Assembly (NCBI GenBank): GCA_023101725.1
Contig: JALJCO010012619.1
Coordinates: 372,001-436,000, forward strand
Direction of reading: 5' to 3'
DNA length: 64,000 bases
Origin: Atherinomorus stipes
Taxonomy: Eukaryota > Chordata > Actinopteri > Atheriniformes > Atherinidae
Shown here: in pieces, positions 1-13,099 of the stretch
Layout: the number at the start of each line of letters is the position of its first letter
Position numbering within the stretch: the stretch's first letter is position 1
The notes under the pieces: generated by a model
Databases searched by the model: none
What the model saw: only the letters and a program-made list of their open reading frames with translations
Told to the model about the DNA's origin: nothing
Program-made: the position numbers and the translations under genes

Positions 1-2437
1 TATGAATTATATTTGTTGCAGAATGGAGACATTTACGAGTTGCATTTCACTTTCTCCATATGTATGGGTTGTACTTAAGAGGATGCTTTTAAGAGCTGTT
101 TGGCGATTGGAAGACCTGTTGCTAAATCTCTTAGGATAAAAATAAATGAATAGATTTTTTTAAAAAAGCAGCTCCATCCAAAAGAGAGACCAATTGAATC
201 CACTTCAAAGAGAAAGACAAGGAATTTATCCGGGAAATACAAATACTTGTCACAAGAAGCAGTGATATAGATAACCCACCTACATTTCTATGAGATGAAA
301 GAGGAGGAAAATATACAGCCAAGCCTTAAAAACAGAAGTCATGTGTGAAAGGTGATTATTCAAGCATTCCACCAGACATTATTAGATAAGTGGATTTCTT
401 AAAAAGTAATAGGGAAAGCTGAACCCAGAGAAAATGGAGCAGTAAGACCAACAAAGAAATTCATGCTTGGTTAAAGTCTATGTAGAGGTATGTAGGTGGT
501 CTGACAACGGTGAATGTGCACTGTGGTGGGTGAAGAACGCATACCAAACAGTGACGGTTAAACTGAGTAAATATGATCACACTTCTTTTTCTTCTTCAGA
601 CAACACTGCTGAGCTTAAATGAGGCTTTGTTGCATTTAGCTTCCAGATCTTACATAAAAGGCAACAATTTGCCAGATGATGTAGAATGCTGACTGACATG
701 ACTTTTGTTTAATACTGATACTTATAGTTAAACAGGATGTGTCACTGGAAAAAACTGCAATCATTAAACATATGTGAAGTGAACATAAAAATGCAAATTC
801 AACTGTGTAGTGTTTTTCCTAAATATATAGGGTCTGCTCGACAGCTTTCCTTTGGCAAAGATCACAATATGGATATTGCTGAGTTCTTCTAAAATCTAAT
901 GTCTGCTTCATTTAGCCATTAGTTGTAAATCATGGCTGTGAAGTGCACAGAGTTCTCCAAATGAGATTAAAAACCACACAAAAGAAGATACGATCTGATC
1001 AGATGCCTCTCTCTGTAGAACATTACATCCGTGCCTTGCAAATATGTTACAAAGCACTTTTCATGCGTATCTCTGTTATCATGACAGTGCTATGTGTAAG
1101 GGTTGGTTTGGTTTGACAACAACTTAATTAGGTTTAGAGGAGAACAATGGCTTCAGTTTAGAAAAAGAAGCACTTCAAGGTTGGAGAAACATTGTGCTTG
1201 GGGTTGAAATGACTTCTCCATTAAGCTCAATTGTTCTGGTTTTAATTGTAGACTCCTTGCTTCAGAAAGAGGACAATCTGAGTCATGCTTTTAAAGAATA
1301 GCACTGAATTCTCTGTCCCCAAATATTGTCATCAAAACTTACTTCATTGAACAGATTGTCTGAAGTTTTTCAGAGCAGCATGTCACCATCTGAAGCCAGG
1401 ATGCAAATTAAGTAAATCTTTCCCCTTTTCCATTTAAATCCACTAATGTAAATCAAGCCAAACCATCAGTAACTTGCTATGTTTAAAACTGTTTTTCTTT
1501 TGTTTTTTCTGCTTGTAAATCAGCAGAAATGGTAAAGACATTAGTGTACATTACCTCTGACTGGTGGAGTTAACCGCAGGATGATGCTGCTGTACTTCTG
1601 ATTGACAGAACTGGCAATAAGCTGGGGGCGAGACTTACATCTAATCGGTGTAGATGACTACAGGCTCTTGATTCACTTCACTCCCAATTATTGCACCCGA
1701 GATGATGCAGCAGGGGCAAGATACAGCAGAATAGCAGCTTAGTGCAAGCTGTGATAAATTCTGTCTCCGGGCTATGCATAAGCAACAAACAGCAGACTGT
1801 ATGTTCACTTAAGACTAGTTGCTGTGACCAGACAAATATATCTTTTAACTAAATGAGTAAATTATGGCATGCCTTTTGTCAAAGGCCTCAAACATCTCCT
1901 CCTTAAAACGAAATGGTTATTTTTACAGAAAATGGGGCCACTGTCCTTCGTGCCCCCGGTTGCTGTGCATTAATCAGCTTATTTTCTGCTATCCAAAAGG
2001 GAGAAGGCAAGCCTTCTGTCCAATAACACAGTGCTGGGAAATCACAACCGTACCATATTTATTTCTCTCTTTTCTGTCTTGCATCTCTCCCAAGTTCAGT
2101 TTCTCTCAACTTTTTGTTGATATTTTGGCTTTTCACCTTTTTCTCTCTTTACTTTATAACCTATCTGTTCTTCCCCTAAAGAAAGAAAGAGGCAGCAGTT
2201 GGTGAAAACAATAAATTAAAGTAGTTTTGTTGGGGAAATGGGGTGATGGGCTTCGGAAGACGGAAGGACAATAGGGAAATAACAGAGAGGTAGAGCCGAG
2301 CTGATAAAAAGCAACAGTGGTAAAAGCCTGCAGTAGAAGGGTTAAGAGAGGGTAAGCCTAAAGTGAGTTTGTGTGCATGTGTGTGTGCTGAGGTGCATAA
2401 ATAGATCCAGCTGAACAATATGATGAAGTTAATATAA
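1..2437. other. Non-coding, presumed TMEM132 intron 1; nothing recognised
   Basis: No open frame here looks like a protein: the longest are short, of low complexity and unlike any family I know. No RNA gene, tandem array or terminal-inverted-repeat element was seen. The assignment to intron 1 is inference from the two coding exons further downstream. Confidence 0.45.
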
Positions 2438-2712
2438 GCCCCTTTCACACAGCTCTTTTAAGGTGGGGCTTTTGCACGTTTATTTCGCCTCTTAATTCCG
2501 TTTGTGAGACGTGGAGACGGAACGGGAGCCATCATTGCTGCAGCTGAGTCGACTTCAGTGTGAAAGAGAGACGCCATGTCAGGACATACAGTGCCAGTCA
2601 GAGGATGCTGTTGTCACGCCTCTGATTCCAGAGTGCTGGCATGCTATCTGAAAGCACACACTCGGATGGCATTACGCCGGCTCGGTTTGGTTCAGTGGTA
2701 GCCATAAAAGGT
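2438..2712. mobile_element. Possible degraded MITE-like repeat
   Basis: The stretch is GC-richer than its surroundings. It opens with CCCCTTTCACACAG and carries an internal reversed CAGTGTGAAAGAG near 2557, the kind of 'TTTCACAC' terminal motif found in fish non-autonomous DNA transposons. No clean target-site duplication or full terminal inverted repeat could be paired. It could also be unique sequence. Confidence 0.3.
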
Positions 2713-2914
2713 GGGTAAAGGTGGTGTGACGGGGGATCTTTAAAGATGCATTGCGGCGTGGTATCTATGTGAATGTAGCTAGGAAGTGTGTGTATGTTAC
2801 ATTACTCATGTTGTAGAAACAAGTCTGTATACAAGTCACTTGCCTGCAATTTTCAGACAGCAGGGAATTCCCTATAATAAAAAAAAAAAGTTAGTATAGA
2901 GGCTTATTGACACA

Positions 2915-3720
2915 CAGCCATGCATGTGTGTGTGCTGGAATATGTGTTTGCATATGAGTCACTGGACTCATTGGTCTAAAGGTGTGTGTAAAGGCCACAC
3001 ACACAGAGATGAGACGCCTTCAAAGGCCATATTAGTAAGTGACTTAAAAGCCAAGTGGCAGCTTTTATATCCCATGAGACACATGCACACACATACGCCA
3101 ACACACCCACTCCAAATACACTCATACACATTAAGCATGTTAGTAAGCTTTAATCACGCAGCACGATGGTGTGTGTGTGTGTGTGTGCTTCTGCAAGGCC
3201 TCTTTAATGCTGATAATAGCGCACTCTTCTGCAGTAATAGATCTGTCATTCAGCGCAAAAATAAAGGAACGCACACACTTATACTTCCAACAATCTCCTC
3301 TGGCTGTCTCGCTTCATAATGCACATATACACACACACGAACACACACAATGGAAAGCTCCTTTATTATGCCATTATCAAGTCATCACAATCCCAAATCG
3401 AGGCGTGTGTTTGCAACACTGTCACATTTCCTTTAATTGGCGTAGTCAAATTACACACACACATACACATGCACGGTGCCTTTTGAAATGTGAAAATGTA
3501 ATTCTTGTATTAAGGATTAGGTCACAAGCTGTCACATTTCCTCTCCAGTTATAATTAAGGGTTATGTAACACAATACTGCCATGCACACTGCTAGACTCA
3601 TAGACATGCACGTTTAGCTGCACCCACGTTCACACACATCCGTGCACACTGGCATGAAACCCTGCCACACACGTATAAATGCACATCTTAAAACAGACGT
3701 GCATGCAGACACACACACGC
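2915..3720. repeat. Belt of interrupted CA/TG microsatellite islands
   Basis: About eleven short CA- or TG-rich islands lie here, for example near 2924, 2985, 3083, 3271, 3340, 3453, 3635 and 3705. A clean (GT)n sits at 3169-3187. They are separated by roughly 50 to 130 bases of non-repetitive sequence. Cysteine- and histidine-rich open frames across the belt are translations of the repeat and not genes. No longer-period tandem unit could be aligned by eye. Confidence 0.7.
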
Positions 3721-6700
3721 ATGCACAAGTTGTTGAATAAAGAGAGCGGATGCAATGCGCGCTGCCTCTGGGCTCGAGAAGCTTGTGAATTATTGAGACG
3801 ATGCCTAGAAACAAGTGATTACACACAGCCTTACATAAAAGCTGCCCCCACCCCCAAAATAATATTAATAAATAAATAAAAAAATCTCATGTATGATGAT
3901 ATCTCTTCACACCAGTGAAAACAAGCCTTAAGGTAGCAGAGTAAACAAGCAGCTCATGATTTATGATTATTTAATTTACTGTATGAACGCCACCATTCCA
4001 TTACCTCAATTCACCAACTTGCCATATGCAGATAGGAATGTTTTTGGAAACAAACATTAAGCATAAATATGTTTATAATTTGACTGTACTGTTGTTTATT
4101 AGGACCTGGTGCAGAATCCTGGACCAATTCTTTGCATCTCAAAAGCCCAATAATTGGCTAATCTTAACCAGGGGATCTGATTCCTGTCGTTTCAGTAATG
4201 CCCTGTAAAGGGTTAGGCCCATCAAAAATGATTAATCTTATATCCCCTGCTACTTTAGATTTTGTCTCCAGTCAGCATTTTGAAATATTGGCGGCAAACA
4301 GCAATCAATGTTTCATGATTTTGTATTTAAAGTTTTCTCCTGCCCATATTTATCATGCAGTATTAAGTTGCATTTTTTCCATTTGCTGTTCAAAACCTTT
4401 AACTTAAAAAATACACACAACTTGATGAGCTGGGAAAATTATTATACATATATAATACTGTATGTATAACCAGACTATTCTGTTGTTTAAAATCTTCCAT
4501 GGCCCCTGCTCCTCTACAAGAGTTTATAAATAAAAAATAAAACTCAGAGGTCTACCAGGAAAAGTTCCAGAGATGACTGTCTGGTGACATTAAGGAAAAG
4601 TATTCTTAGACAAGCTGTGCTTTCATATCATGCCTTACAAACTAACAACACAATGCCTACTGCTATACACCAGATTCCCACCATCACACTGTTTACTAAA
4701 CATCTGAAACATAACTGGTTTCTTCTTATTTTTTTTTGTTTTATTTGTAATATTATTTTCAATTTGTTGAAAACGGATTAGATTAAAGACTACATGTGAC
4801 ATGCAGGATCAGAACAGAAAATGTGCAATAGATCAGTATCTGAGCGTTGTTCAATGTCACTCATACCTTTTTAACACGTCACACAATCAGCACTTGCAGT
4901 AAAACATGATGTGATAGTTTAACACTTCAGCATCTCAACCTGGATGCTAATGGTGTATTCAATCTGGTCTGAGATCAGTAACTTTTTATTTTGCTCTTAT
5001 TGCCTTGTTATTATTGTGCACCTTGATCTCCTTCCATTGTAAGTTTTTATTATTTTATTGTGTTGGCCTGCCAAGGGACTAAGAATGGAAATTAGCTTTA
5101 CTAAAATCTTGCACATTTTACATTTTTTACATTATCTTTGTATGATAATATGCACTGTACCTGTTTTTTTGTTTGTTTTTTTCAAAACAAAACAACAAAC
5201 TCAGAATAATCTCACAGCAGGATTGAACCCAGAATTTAATTGCTGTTGGATGAATAAACCCACTGTTTAAAAAAAAGAGGAAGCAGCCTCTTCTGCCCTG
5301 AGAAAAAGCAACAAATGTTTATCTTTGTTCTTAACCTAGTACCATACCCTGCTTTTTATAACATAACATACTGGGGAACTTTAATGGTCTATTCATGATT
5401 AACTGCACACGATTATTCTGAGCACTCAAACTACTGCTTTGCTACAACTTCAGTAGTAAAATTATAAATTTTCACTTCTCACAAGGCTCAAACTCATGGG
5501 GCTGGCTTTTGAAAGGAAACTTAAAATCTATACTGACAAGGACATGTGTTTCCTTGACCGGAAAGTCAACAGAAAGAAAAGGGGAAACCAAAATCAGACA
5601 CTAAAGTGAGACCATGTAGATGTGTTGTGACATCTCACTGCTCCGAGTTCTGCTTGTTCTAAGGTCTGACATGTGGTGTCTCTTGAATCCCTCCTTAGAC
5701 CAGTTCCGCTGAACAGCCTTTTATGAAAGAAGAGGGGAAAGGGACAAGAAAGATGGATGGATGTGAAGATAAATAGATACCTCGACTTTTAGCCATGGGA
5801 TGAGAGACGCAGATGTGGAGTGAAATTGTGAGTTAAAGGGGAGAAAAAAGCATGTTTGAATGAATGGCATTTCAATCTTTTCCCAAGCCATGGGAATATC
5901 GGCAAAAGAAAGGAGGGGAAAAAGATGAAATGAGACAGACATGAAAATAGAAAAAGACATAGATAGATGATAATGGTTTTTTCCTAGTTCAAAACCACAG
6001 TATTGAAAGAGGGAGGAATTGAAACGGATAGATGGATGGTAATGGGATTTCAGCCTAGTTTTAAGCCACAGAACTAAGGTTCATGTTTGTTGTGTAGTGA
6101 CTGACTGAAAGCTGCTTATAATGCAATTCACTGCTTTAAGCCAAATGGTACATTAGTTGTTTACCGTAAGCCTGTTCATTACAGTGTCACTGCAAATTGA
6201 TCTCACGCTGGAGATGACTCCCTGCTGCTGATCTCAACTATTTTATCTGCAACACGTAGAGAGGTTCAGCAACAAAACGTTAAGTCTCTTTTAAGTTTTA
6301 GAGGGAAAAGTATAGCTCTTAAAGCTGACCTTTTCTCCTGAGGTGTTGAATAAAATGTGTTTTGATTGTCAGTGACCCTCCAGCTGTTCTACATCCAGCC
6401 CATTTCCCTCACCATATGTTCCACAACAGACAGGAGAATGTCTGATATATGGCTGGTAATGAATAATCTTGAAATAAACTATTATAGCTCGTATAATGGC
6501 AGTTTATGTCTTTGAAAAACATGTTGAGTAGTCAAAAGGTGTGAAAAGGGTTGTGTCCTCAGGGTCTGTGGATATATGTGGTGATTGTGTGTTGAGATTA
6601 GAAGTTAGAGGACATCCTATATCAACCCTGCAGGAGGCCAGAATGGCCAGTGATCCAGAGTTGGAGAGAAATGGGGGTTAGGGCATTTTTCAAATAGTTT

Positions 6701-7483
6701 TACAGAGGGCATTTCAGCAGCCTTGGGATTCCAAGAACAACACACACGATACATTAATAAAGCTACTGCTTTCTCTAACCTCACAGTGGCAGCACAGTAA
6801 TCTTTTTTTCAAAGTTTTTCACCTTCTGACACTATTTAACATCTGTACTTCAGGCTGGAATATACTTGCTGTTGGCGACACGGCCTGTCATCGTACTGTA
6901 ATGGCTGTCACACATTCTTAGTGTTCTTTTGATGCGAGGACACTCACGTTGACATGAGGTAATGTGTCTTGTGCGCAAGCTGCAGTATCGACTTAAAGGC
7001 TAGTGGCGCTCCTATGAACAAGCATGAATACGAGGTCAGAGGTCACAATAACAGATAGTTATGAGGACCGCTTCTTGGACCTGTCATCAGTTACTGGCAT
7101 CTTTATGGTTTTTATCCTTGTTGCGCAGCTAGGAACACAGTTGGCAACAGTTTAGTAAACAGTTGTTTGAGAAAATGCCCCAGAGGTGTGATGAGACCAG
7201 CAAATTGGTCTAGAATAAACCCTTACAGATTTAACGTCTACACTAACTGTGCATTCAGATCAAAAGTGGCAAAAGGCAAGGATGTAGGAAGTTCATACGT
7301 TTTCAACGGGAGCAGGCATCCTGAGTGGCAAAGGCTTCAGCTGCTGTCAGCCATGCATCCGAGGTGTCCAAAGTGGCACAAGATGAGAAGTTGAGCTTTG
7401 GTTAACTTTATGGTAATTTGCTATGATGCAGTTTAGCGCAACCGGCAGAAACTAATCAGAGTAGAGGTGTCCTTCGATTGAGC
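3721..7483. other. Non-coding stretch, nothing recognised
   Basis: No coding sequence, RNA gene or complete mobile element is visible. Around 5745-6040 there is a loose GATG/GATA-rich simple-sequence zone. The approach to the purine block near 6840-7480 is somewhat GC-richer and could be old repeat, but no ends were found. Confidence 0.45.
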
Positions 7484-7712
7484 GGACCCAAAAAAAGGAA
7501 AGGGGGGGGAGGAGGGGGAAAAAAGGAAAGACGGGGAATTAGGGGGGGGTGTAAAAAACCGAGGAAAAGAAAGGAAAAAAAAAAAGGAGGGAAAAGATTG
7601 GGGCCCCCCCCCGGGACCCCAGAAAGGGGGGAGGGGGGGGGGAAAAAGGGACCCAAAGGAGAAAAAAAACAAGGGGGAGGAAGAAAACCCAAAAAAAAGA
7701 GAAGAAAAACCC
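7484..7712. repeat. Homopolymer-rich polypurine block, possible assembly artefact
   Basis: About 230 bases consist almost only of short runs of A and G with occasional C runs and very few T. One point has nine or so C's followed by a GGG/CCCC switch. Long open frames run through it on both strands because the strand is so purine-biased; their Gly/Lys/Arg-rich or Pro/Phe-rich products are not proteins. Flanking sequence on both sides is ordinary. The irregular mixture of homopolymers, with no repeat unit, looks more like low-quality consensus than a true microsatellite. A real polypurine tract cannot be excluded. Confidence 0.7.
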
Positions 7713-10130
7713 GGCCGGCATCTTTGTGGCTTTTGCAGTACGGCAATGCCCACATGCAGAGAGGCTTAGGTGCAACTGTTACATTTTTTTTTATTGTTTG
7801 GGTGTTTCATACATACATACGTACGTAACGAGCGTTTTCGGTGCCCAAAGGCATTCATTTTGTAAACCTGTAAACTCCACTGTTTTGTTTCCATGTTTAC
7901 AAGCCATATGCATATTTTCTGGATTGATGATGCAATAGCCCAATCTCTTCCTTAACCTGCATGAGAAAACCCTGTCAACAGCATGTAAAGTCTGATCAAA
8001 ACCCCAAATTTTACCTTTTCCTCAGTGCACATAAAAGCTGCCTTTTTAGCTTGATTCTCCATCATCTTCTTTGTGCTTGTTTAAATGACACCAGTACATG
8101 AGCACGATCCCCGTCTTATTCTGTGTTTGGTGTTCTCTGTGAAAGCATTACAACACCACTTACAGCCTGAGGTCTTGCACATATACAGCAGCGTTTCCCG
8201 GGGTTTTGTGTGGATGAACGAATTTCTTGAAATTACTATTTTACAGGGATTTTTAAAAACTTTTCTCTGACATATAATCAGAAGGAAGTTGTTTATTTTC
8301 ACAGGGCGGCAGGTTTTGCAATTCCAGAACAGATCTTGTTTAAAACTGGTCCATCTTTGTATCTTAAATCACTCCATTTTAAGCTCTCCTGTCCCCGTTT
8401 GTCTGTCTTTTAGGCTGTCAAAGAGAAATAAATTTCTTTTAATCCTCTTCAGAAACACTGACTTTATTTGTGTCTATCACTGCTTCTCATCGTTTTAATG
8501 AATGATACCAATCTGTGTGTTAAGTTACTGGGTGTTAGATGATTCTATTAAATGATACTGATAACTGCAAATACTCAGAGATAAGTAACAGCAACACTGG
8601 GACATTTCTGAGAGTATTTGCTCGGATAAATAATTTTGTCTGCAAACCAAGGGAAAAAAAAAGACAAATTTGTGTTTTTTTTCATATCGTCACTTCTTGA
8701 AAGGGATCAGAGATGCAGCACGGTAGCGATTCATCTTGTGATAGGTGTATATTTGATCTGTTTTTATCTTAAGCTGGTTGTGTCCCCAGCCTCTAGTCTT
8801 TCCATCAACCAAAGTTAATCACATCCCAGCATCAGCTCTATTATGACCAAAGAAATTGGAGTGGTATTAATTTCCTTACATTTCCAACTTTTTGATCATA
8901 TTTATTGTTATCAATATTAAATATTTGTCCTGTAGTACGAGTCAGAAGGCAAGATTTAAACCTTCACCTTGCTTTGCATCAGCAATATTTGTTGAGGATA
9001 TACAGTATTATTCATATGACCTCTGTTTGAAATGCACAAATGTTCTCTGAATGCAAAGAAACTTGAAAACTAGATAAATTGTTTAAACCACAGAAACGTA
9101 CCTGAATAGTGGTGAGCTAAAGTCCTTCATTGCTACGTACTCCAGACCTGCTGTAGTTTTTTTTTTATATCGCATGAACAATCTCTGATTACCTTAATTA
9201 ATGGTTTCCTGTAGCTGATTCACTGGGCTAATTGCAATTCAGAAGAGATGCACCTTCATAGTTACATCTGATGGTTTGACGACACAAAAACATCACAACT
9301 GTACTGTGTGTGCATGCAGATATCTTCAACTGCTCACGTTTTTTGTTAGAGCATGCACTTTGTTTCTACCTGTATGTGTGACTGCGTAGGTTTGAAGGTG
9401 TACGTCGTGACAGCAGCTGAGTGTATTTTGTTTACGTCGCTGTGCAAAAATGTCTCTCTGTGTATGCGCTTGTAGCCTCAGTGTGTGTCCTTTTGTGTGT
9501 GAGTGAGCGTGCATGAAAGGAAAAGGTAGGATTACCAGCTTGTTGTTGTGAGATAGGGTAGGATTACGTGAGAGAGAAACAGGGGAACGGGGAGGGCGAA
9601 GGCAGGGGGTGTGACAGGAGCTGAGATAGAGAAACAAAGAGATAGATGGGGTGACAGTCTGTGGGAGGAAATGCAATCAAAAAAAGGAGAAGTGGGGAGC
9701 CAGTTTGAAATTAGAAGGAAGATATAGTGAAGAAACAAGTAAGAGTTGAGGAAGGAAAATATTTGTATTCAAAGAACAAAATGATGATACCGGAAGCTCT
9801 TTTCAGTTTCCTAGGATTTCTGTTTTTCATAATCCTGGTTTCCCACTTTGGTCTCATATCAAAACATAAAAAAAAATCCTAAAACAGAAATCTTTGTATC
9901 CATACTGAATAACATAAGCTGTATTTTCTTCTTGCGACCGAGGAGGATGATGTTCAGTCTCATGGGTTCCAGGAAGACGTCTGGTTTGTGTGCCCAACAC
10001 TTTTTATGTTTAATCCAGGTGATAGGCCTTGCAGCAATATGAATAAGGACATTTTGACTGACAGTTTTACCCATGTGGCAAACTGTGGTGGAGAACATTG
10101 AAGCCAATGCAAAGTCCTAGAAAGTGCTAA
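7713..10130. other. Non-coding stretch, nothing recognised
   Basis: No gene or complete element is visible. A TG-rich patch lies around 9360-9510, followed by a purine-rich patch to about 9730. The open frames there are shadows of this composition. Confidence 0.45.
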
Positions 10131-10352
10131 AAAAATTGTACTTCACCACTCATCTGCTAGTGGCTGGCTGCAAAACAGAGCAAATCCATAGACTCTCATG
10201 TTAAAGACCAACTTCACAGCAGAAATAAACATGTTTACAGCCTGGTTCAAAACATCATTTTAGGTTTAATAAGTCAAGTCTACCTTCATGTCAACTGTGA
10301 GAGGGGGTGAATACTTTGGTTTTTTTTTATAATTCATCCATTTAGATGTTAT
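10131..10352 (+). mobile_element. Interspersed repeat, first of two copies in the window
   Basis: Much of the 26228-26700 region is the same sequence in the same orientation, including CACAGCAGAAATAAA, TTTACAGCCTGGTTCAAAA and TTTAGATGTTAT. The 'CATAGACTC(C)CATGTTAAA' block is, as far as I know, a frequent repeat in spiny-rayed fish genomes. I see no coding capacity and cannot name the family. The right side runs directly into the TTAA-started repeat at 10353. Confidence 0.7.
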
Positions 10353-10760
10353 TTAAAGGGGAACTTTGTTTCTTTTCAATCTGGACCTATTTTTTTTAGC
10401 ATGAAATGTTTATTTACTCACCCAGACAGTTTTGGTGCAACTTGAATTCCTTCGAGAGATATTTAGATCCACTCCAGATCAGCGTGTGTTCGATATAATA
10501 GAAGTGATGGGGCAACCGTGTGCAGCCTCTAAATAAGGCATTATCTGCCACAAACTCCTTCATTTCACCAATGTTTTGTTACAAAACATTAGTGGGACCC
10601 CCGTGAGCTCGAAGCGGCTTTTTTGATTCGTCCTAATTTACAAACTTTTTTACTGCGGCGGCTTTGATGACATCACTAATATGTGACACCATAACAAGTA
10701 AATGTCTTCTCACAGCTTAGTGAAGGGGAATTTTGTGCTATTATTTGAATTTCACCATCC
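10353..10760 (+). mobile_element. Half copy of the fold-back repeat at 40476-41132
   Basis: It begins TTAAAGGGGAACTTTGTTTC. It then follows the left arm of the 40476 element, sharing a CTGGACC block, CTTCG(G)A(A)GA, ATGGGGCA, GCATTATCTGC and TTCACCAAT in the same order. No matching reversed arm appears before the next element, so this looks like a solo arm or a related element that has lost its right half. The right border is not sharp; homology is clear to about 10580. Confidence 0.6.
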
Positions 10761-10820
10761 TGTATAAAACAGAATGAAGGTGCAGAGTTGTTCAGCTGGC
10801 AGTGGAGGCAGGACCTATAT

Positions 10821-11101
10821 ACAGATCTGGGCATGAAAAAGTTCCCCTTTCAGCCGACTACCAGCCACTTACCAGCGACTTGTCTGCTAATTCAATCGCA
10901 CAGAGAAACGCCTGAGAAACGATTTCAGGGCATAAATGAATGAACGGAACAAGGATGTTTCCACACCCCAAAGTTTGGACACTATGCACGATGACGTATT
11001 TGCGGGACAAACGGTTCAGCCAGTGATAGTGCAGTAATGGTGCACTATTAGTGCACCACTTCTGGCAGAAAAAGGAGGAACTTTTTCATGCCCAGATCTG
11101 T
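10821..11101. mobile_element. MITE with terminal inverted repeats (~30 bp)
   Basis: The left end ACAGATCTGGGCATGAAAAA is matched by its reverse complement at the right end (11082-11101). The inverted match continues inward past GTTCCCCTTT with a few differences. A short GTGCACTATTAGTGCAC palindrome lies near 11039. There is no coding capacity and no convincing target-site duplication, so the superfamily is open. The left end abuts the solo-arm repeat and may have inserted into it. Confidence 0.65.
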
Positions 11102-12879
11102 AAAACCAACAACTGACTTAGCAGAACAGAGATGCAATGTTTTGTTTTTGTATTATGCGTGCAGACTGTCATTGTTTGAATCTTTAAAGAAAGAGCAACT
11201 AATATAAAACAAGAAAGGTAACATTAGTGTGTTACATGAGATTTTTAGAATATGTCCTGGCCACAAAGTGAAGAAAATATTTGATTATTCTAAATCAAAT
11301 AATTAATATTATTCTAGATGTAGTAATGTTATACATATACTTATGTTATACATTCTGGTCCAGAGTCAGTTTTGAAATAGGTTTTTAGATAGATGCTGAG
11401 GGAGAGCTTCTCTTGTTTCCTGGGGTTGTTGTTATCTTTGTGGGTCATTTCTAGCTTAGTTCTTATTTAATGTGGTCCATGTAACCAAAACTGAGTCGAG
11501 GCATAGGATTAGATTATCAGTAATTACTCATTACTGCTAGTCACATTTATAAACCACTTTAATTAATGAAAACAAAATGCTTAGTGTAGCATAACTACTT
11601 CCTACTACCTCCTGAAATAGAATAAGGAGCCAGGAAATTGTACCCTCCCATTAGATGGTCAAAGTCTCAGGAGCACTTTTAACTTGTAAGCCAAGTTAGA
11701 TGTGCACCTGCAAATGTCTAGCACTTTAAAGTTAAAGAACATTCATTTTTCATTTAACACAAATCTGAACACAGTTTGACTTCATGTTCCAGACTGACTG
11801 GAGTCTAAAAATTCAGCCATCAATTTAAATAAGTCATTACGAAAGTGACTTGAATTCAGAATATTTGATACCCGAGGCTCGACGAACCTTACCTGTCATA
11901 GGTGTTGTGTATCCAGGATGTAGACCAGCCTGCTTGTGCTGACAGTTGTCTGTTTCATGGCTGCAAAAGGTTAATCTTGTTGTATAGATTAAACTGTAGA
12001 AGCTCTTCTTTCAGAGAAGTATTGATAACAAAATTAGACGGGACATATCGACCACTGCCTGCCTCTCTTCTCAGTACGCCTGGATATTTTTATGGCTGTT
12101 GTGCTCTCCTTTTCTCTACTCTTTCTGGATATTGGAGTTTTTCAGACGCTTGTGTTGCTTATCTCCTCGACTCACAAAGTTTGGAGTTTAGAAACACACA
12201 CTTCAAACGTCAGATTTACTCTGTTATTCTTTCCAGCATATTCATTCTCAAACAGAGTATGGCGTTATTAGAAAAAGGCAAGAAAAGCCTTTGAGTTATT
12301 AATGTTTGTTTATATTTGGCTGCGAACTGGCTCCTGTTGGATTGAAATGAATGCAGATTGAAGCAATAAAGGTGGAGACGGCTGGTTTCCTGAGCTTTAT
12401 GCTAATCCTCCATCACTTATACATTCATCTCACTGTCACTGTCTGCTCAATGTCACACCCCCAACATGCACAAGCTGGGATGCAAATAGAGAAAAATGAA
12501 AACTACGTCTTGCATTAAACTTAAAGGGAACTCCAACTTGAAAGAACAATAGACTTTGTTTAATACGCATTTGTTTCAGCTATAACAATGTGATTTTCAA
12601 AGTTTTCAAAGAAGAGGGGAAACGGTAGTCAACGTTTGAAACAGACATCACTATGTATGTACGTAAGGGAGCATAAATGGGCTTTTACATGGCAGGAACA
12701 AATTTGAGGTCCTAAGGACATTAGAATTATTTAGCCAAGATATTATGGCTACTGTATCACACCCTCCTGCAGGTTTTAGCAGGTTTCAATAAGTTATTTG
12801 TGCTTTATGTGAAAACTGTGAAAATAATACTAATGTTAATTACAACAGGGAGTTTTTGCCAACATTTCGAGGAATATTT
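11102..12879. other. Non-coding stretch, nothing recognised
   Basis: AT-rich sequence without a credible open frame. The 130-codon open stretch at 11902-12294 has no recognisable domain, its composition resembles the surroundings, and it shows no splice or promoter context. I treat it as chance. Confidence 0.45.
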
Positions 12880-13099
12880 GAAGAGTTCATTTGCAAAAAC
12901 AGTTAACCACCATTTAGAAATAAACAGAGTTAACTGCTTTTTGTCGCTGTCTGGTACAAACCTCCTATCTCCATTTAACATCATTAAAACCCTCCACTTC
13001 ATGTGAGTGTGATTTGGTGAAAATAAAAGTAAATGAGGAGTTCATTTGCAGAAGCAATTAACTCCGTTTTTTCTAACTGTTTTTGCAAATGAACTCTTC
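12880..13099. mobile_element. Fold-back MITE with perfect 26-bp terminal inverted repeats
   Basis: The first 26 bases (starting GAAGAGTTCATTTGCAAAAA) are an exact reverse complement of the last 26. A second, slightly diverged direct copy of the left end (GAGTTCATTTGCAGAAG) lies about 60 bases before the right end. No protein is encoded. Perfect end identity suggests that the element is fairly young or still forms a hairpin. Confidence 0.7.

Noticed and set aside
2924..3554. Cys/His-rich open frames of 127-131 codons
   Set aside because: They read through CA/TG repeats; the cysteine and histidine content is a by-product of TGTG and CACA.
7433..7828. Overlapping open frames of 78-116 codons on both strands
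   Set aside because: They are translations of the polypurine block (Gly/Lys/Arg-rich one way, Pro/Phe-rich the other) and have no protein character.
11902..12294. 130-codon + strand open frame as a possible gene
   Set aside because: No family motif, no splice or promoter context, and composition like the surrounding intron.
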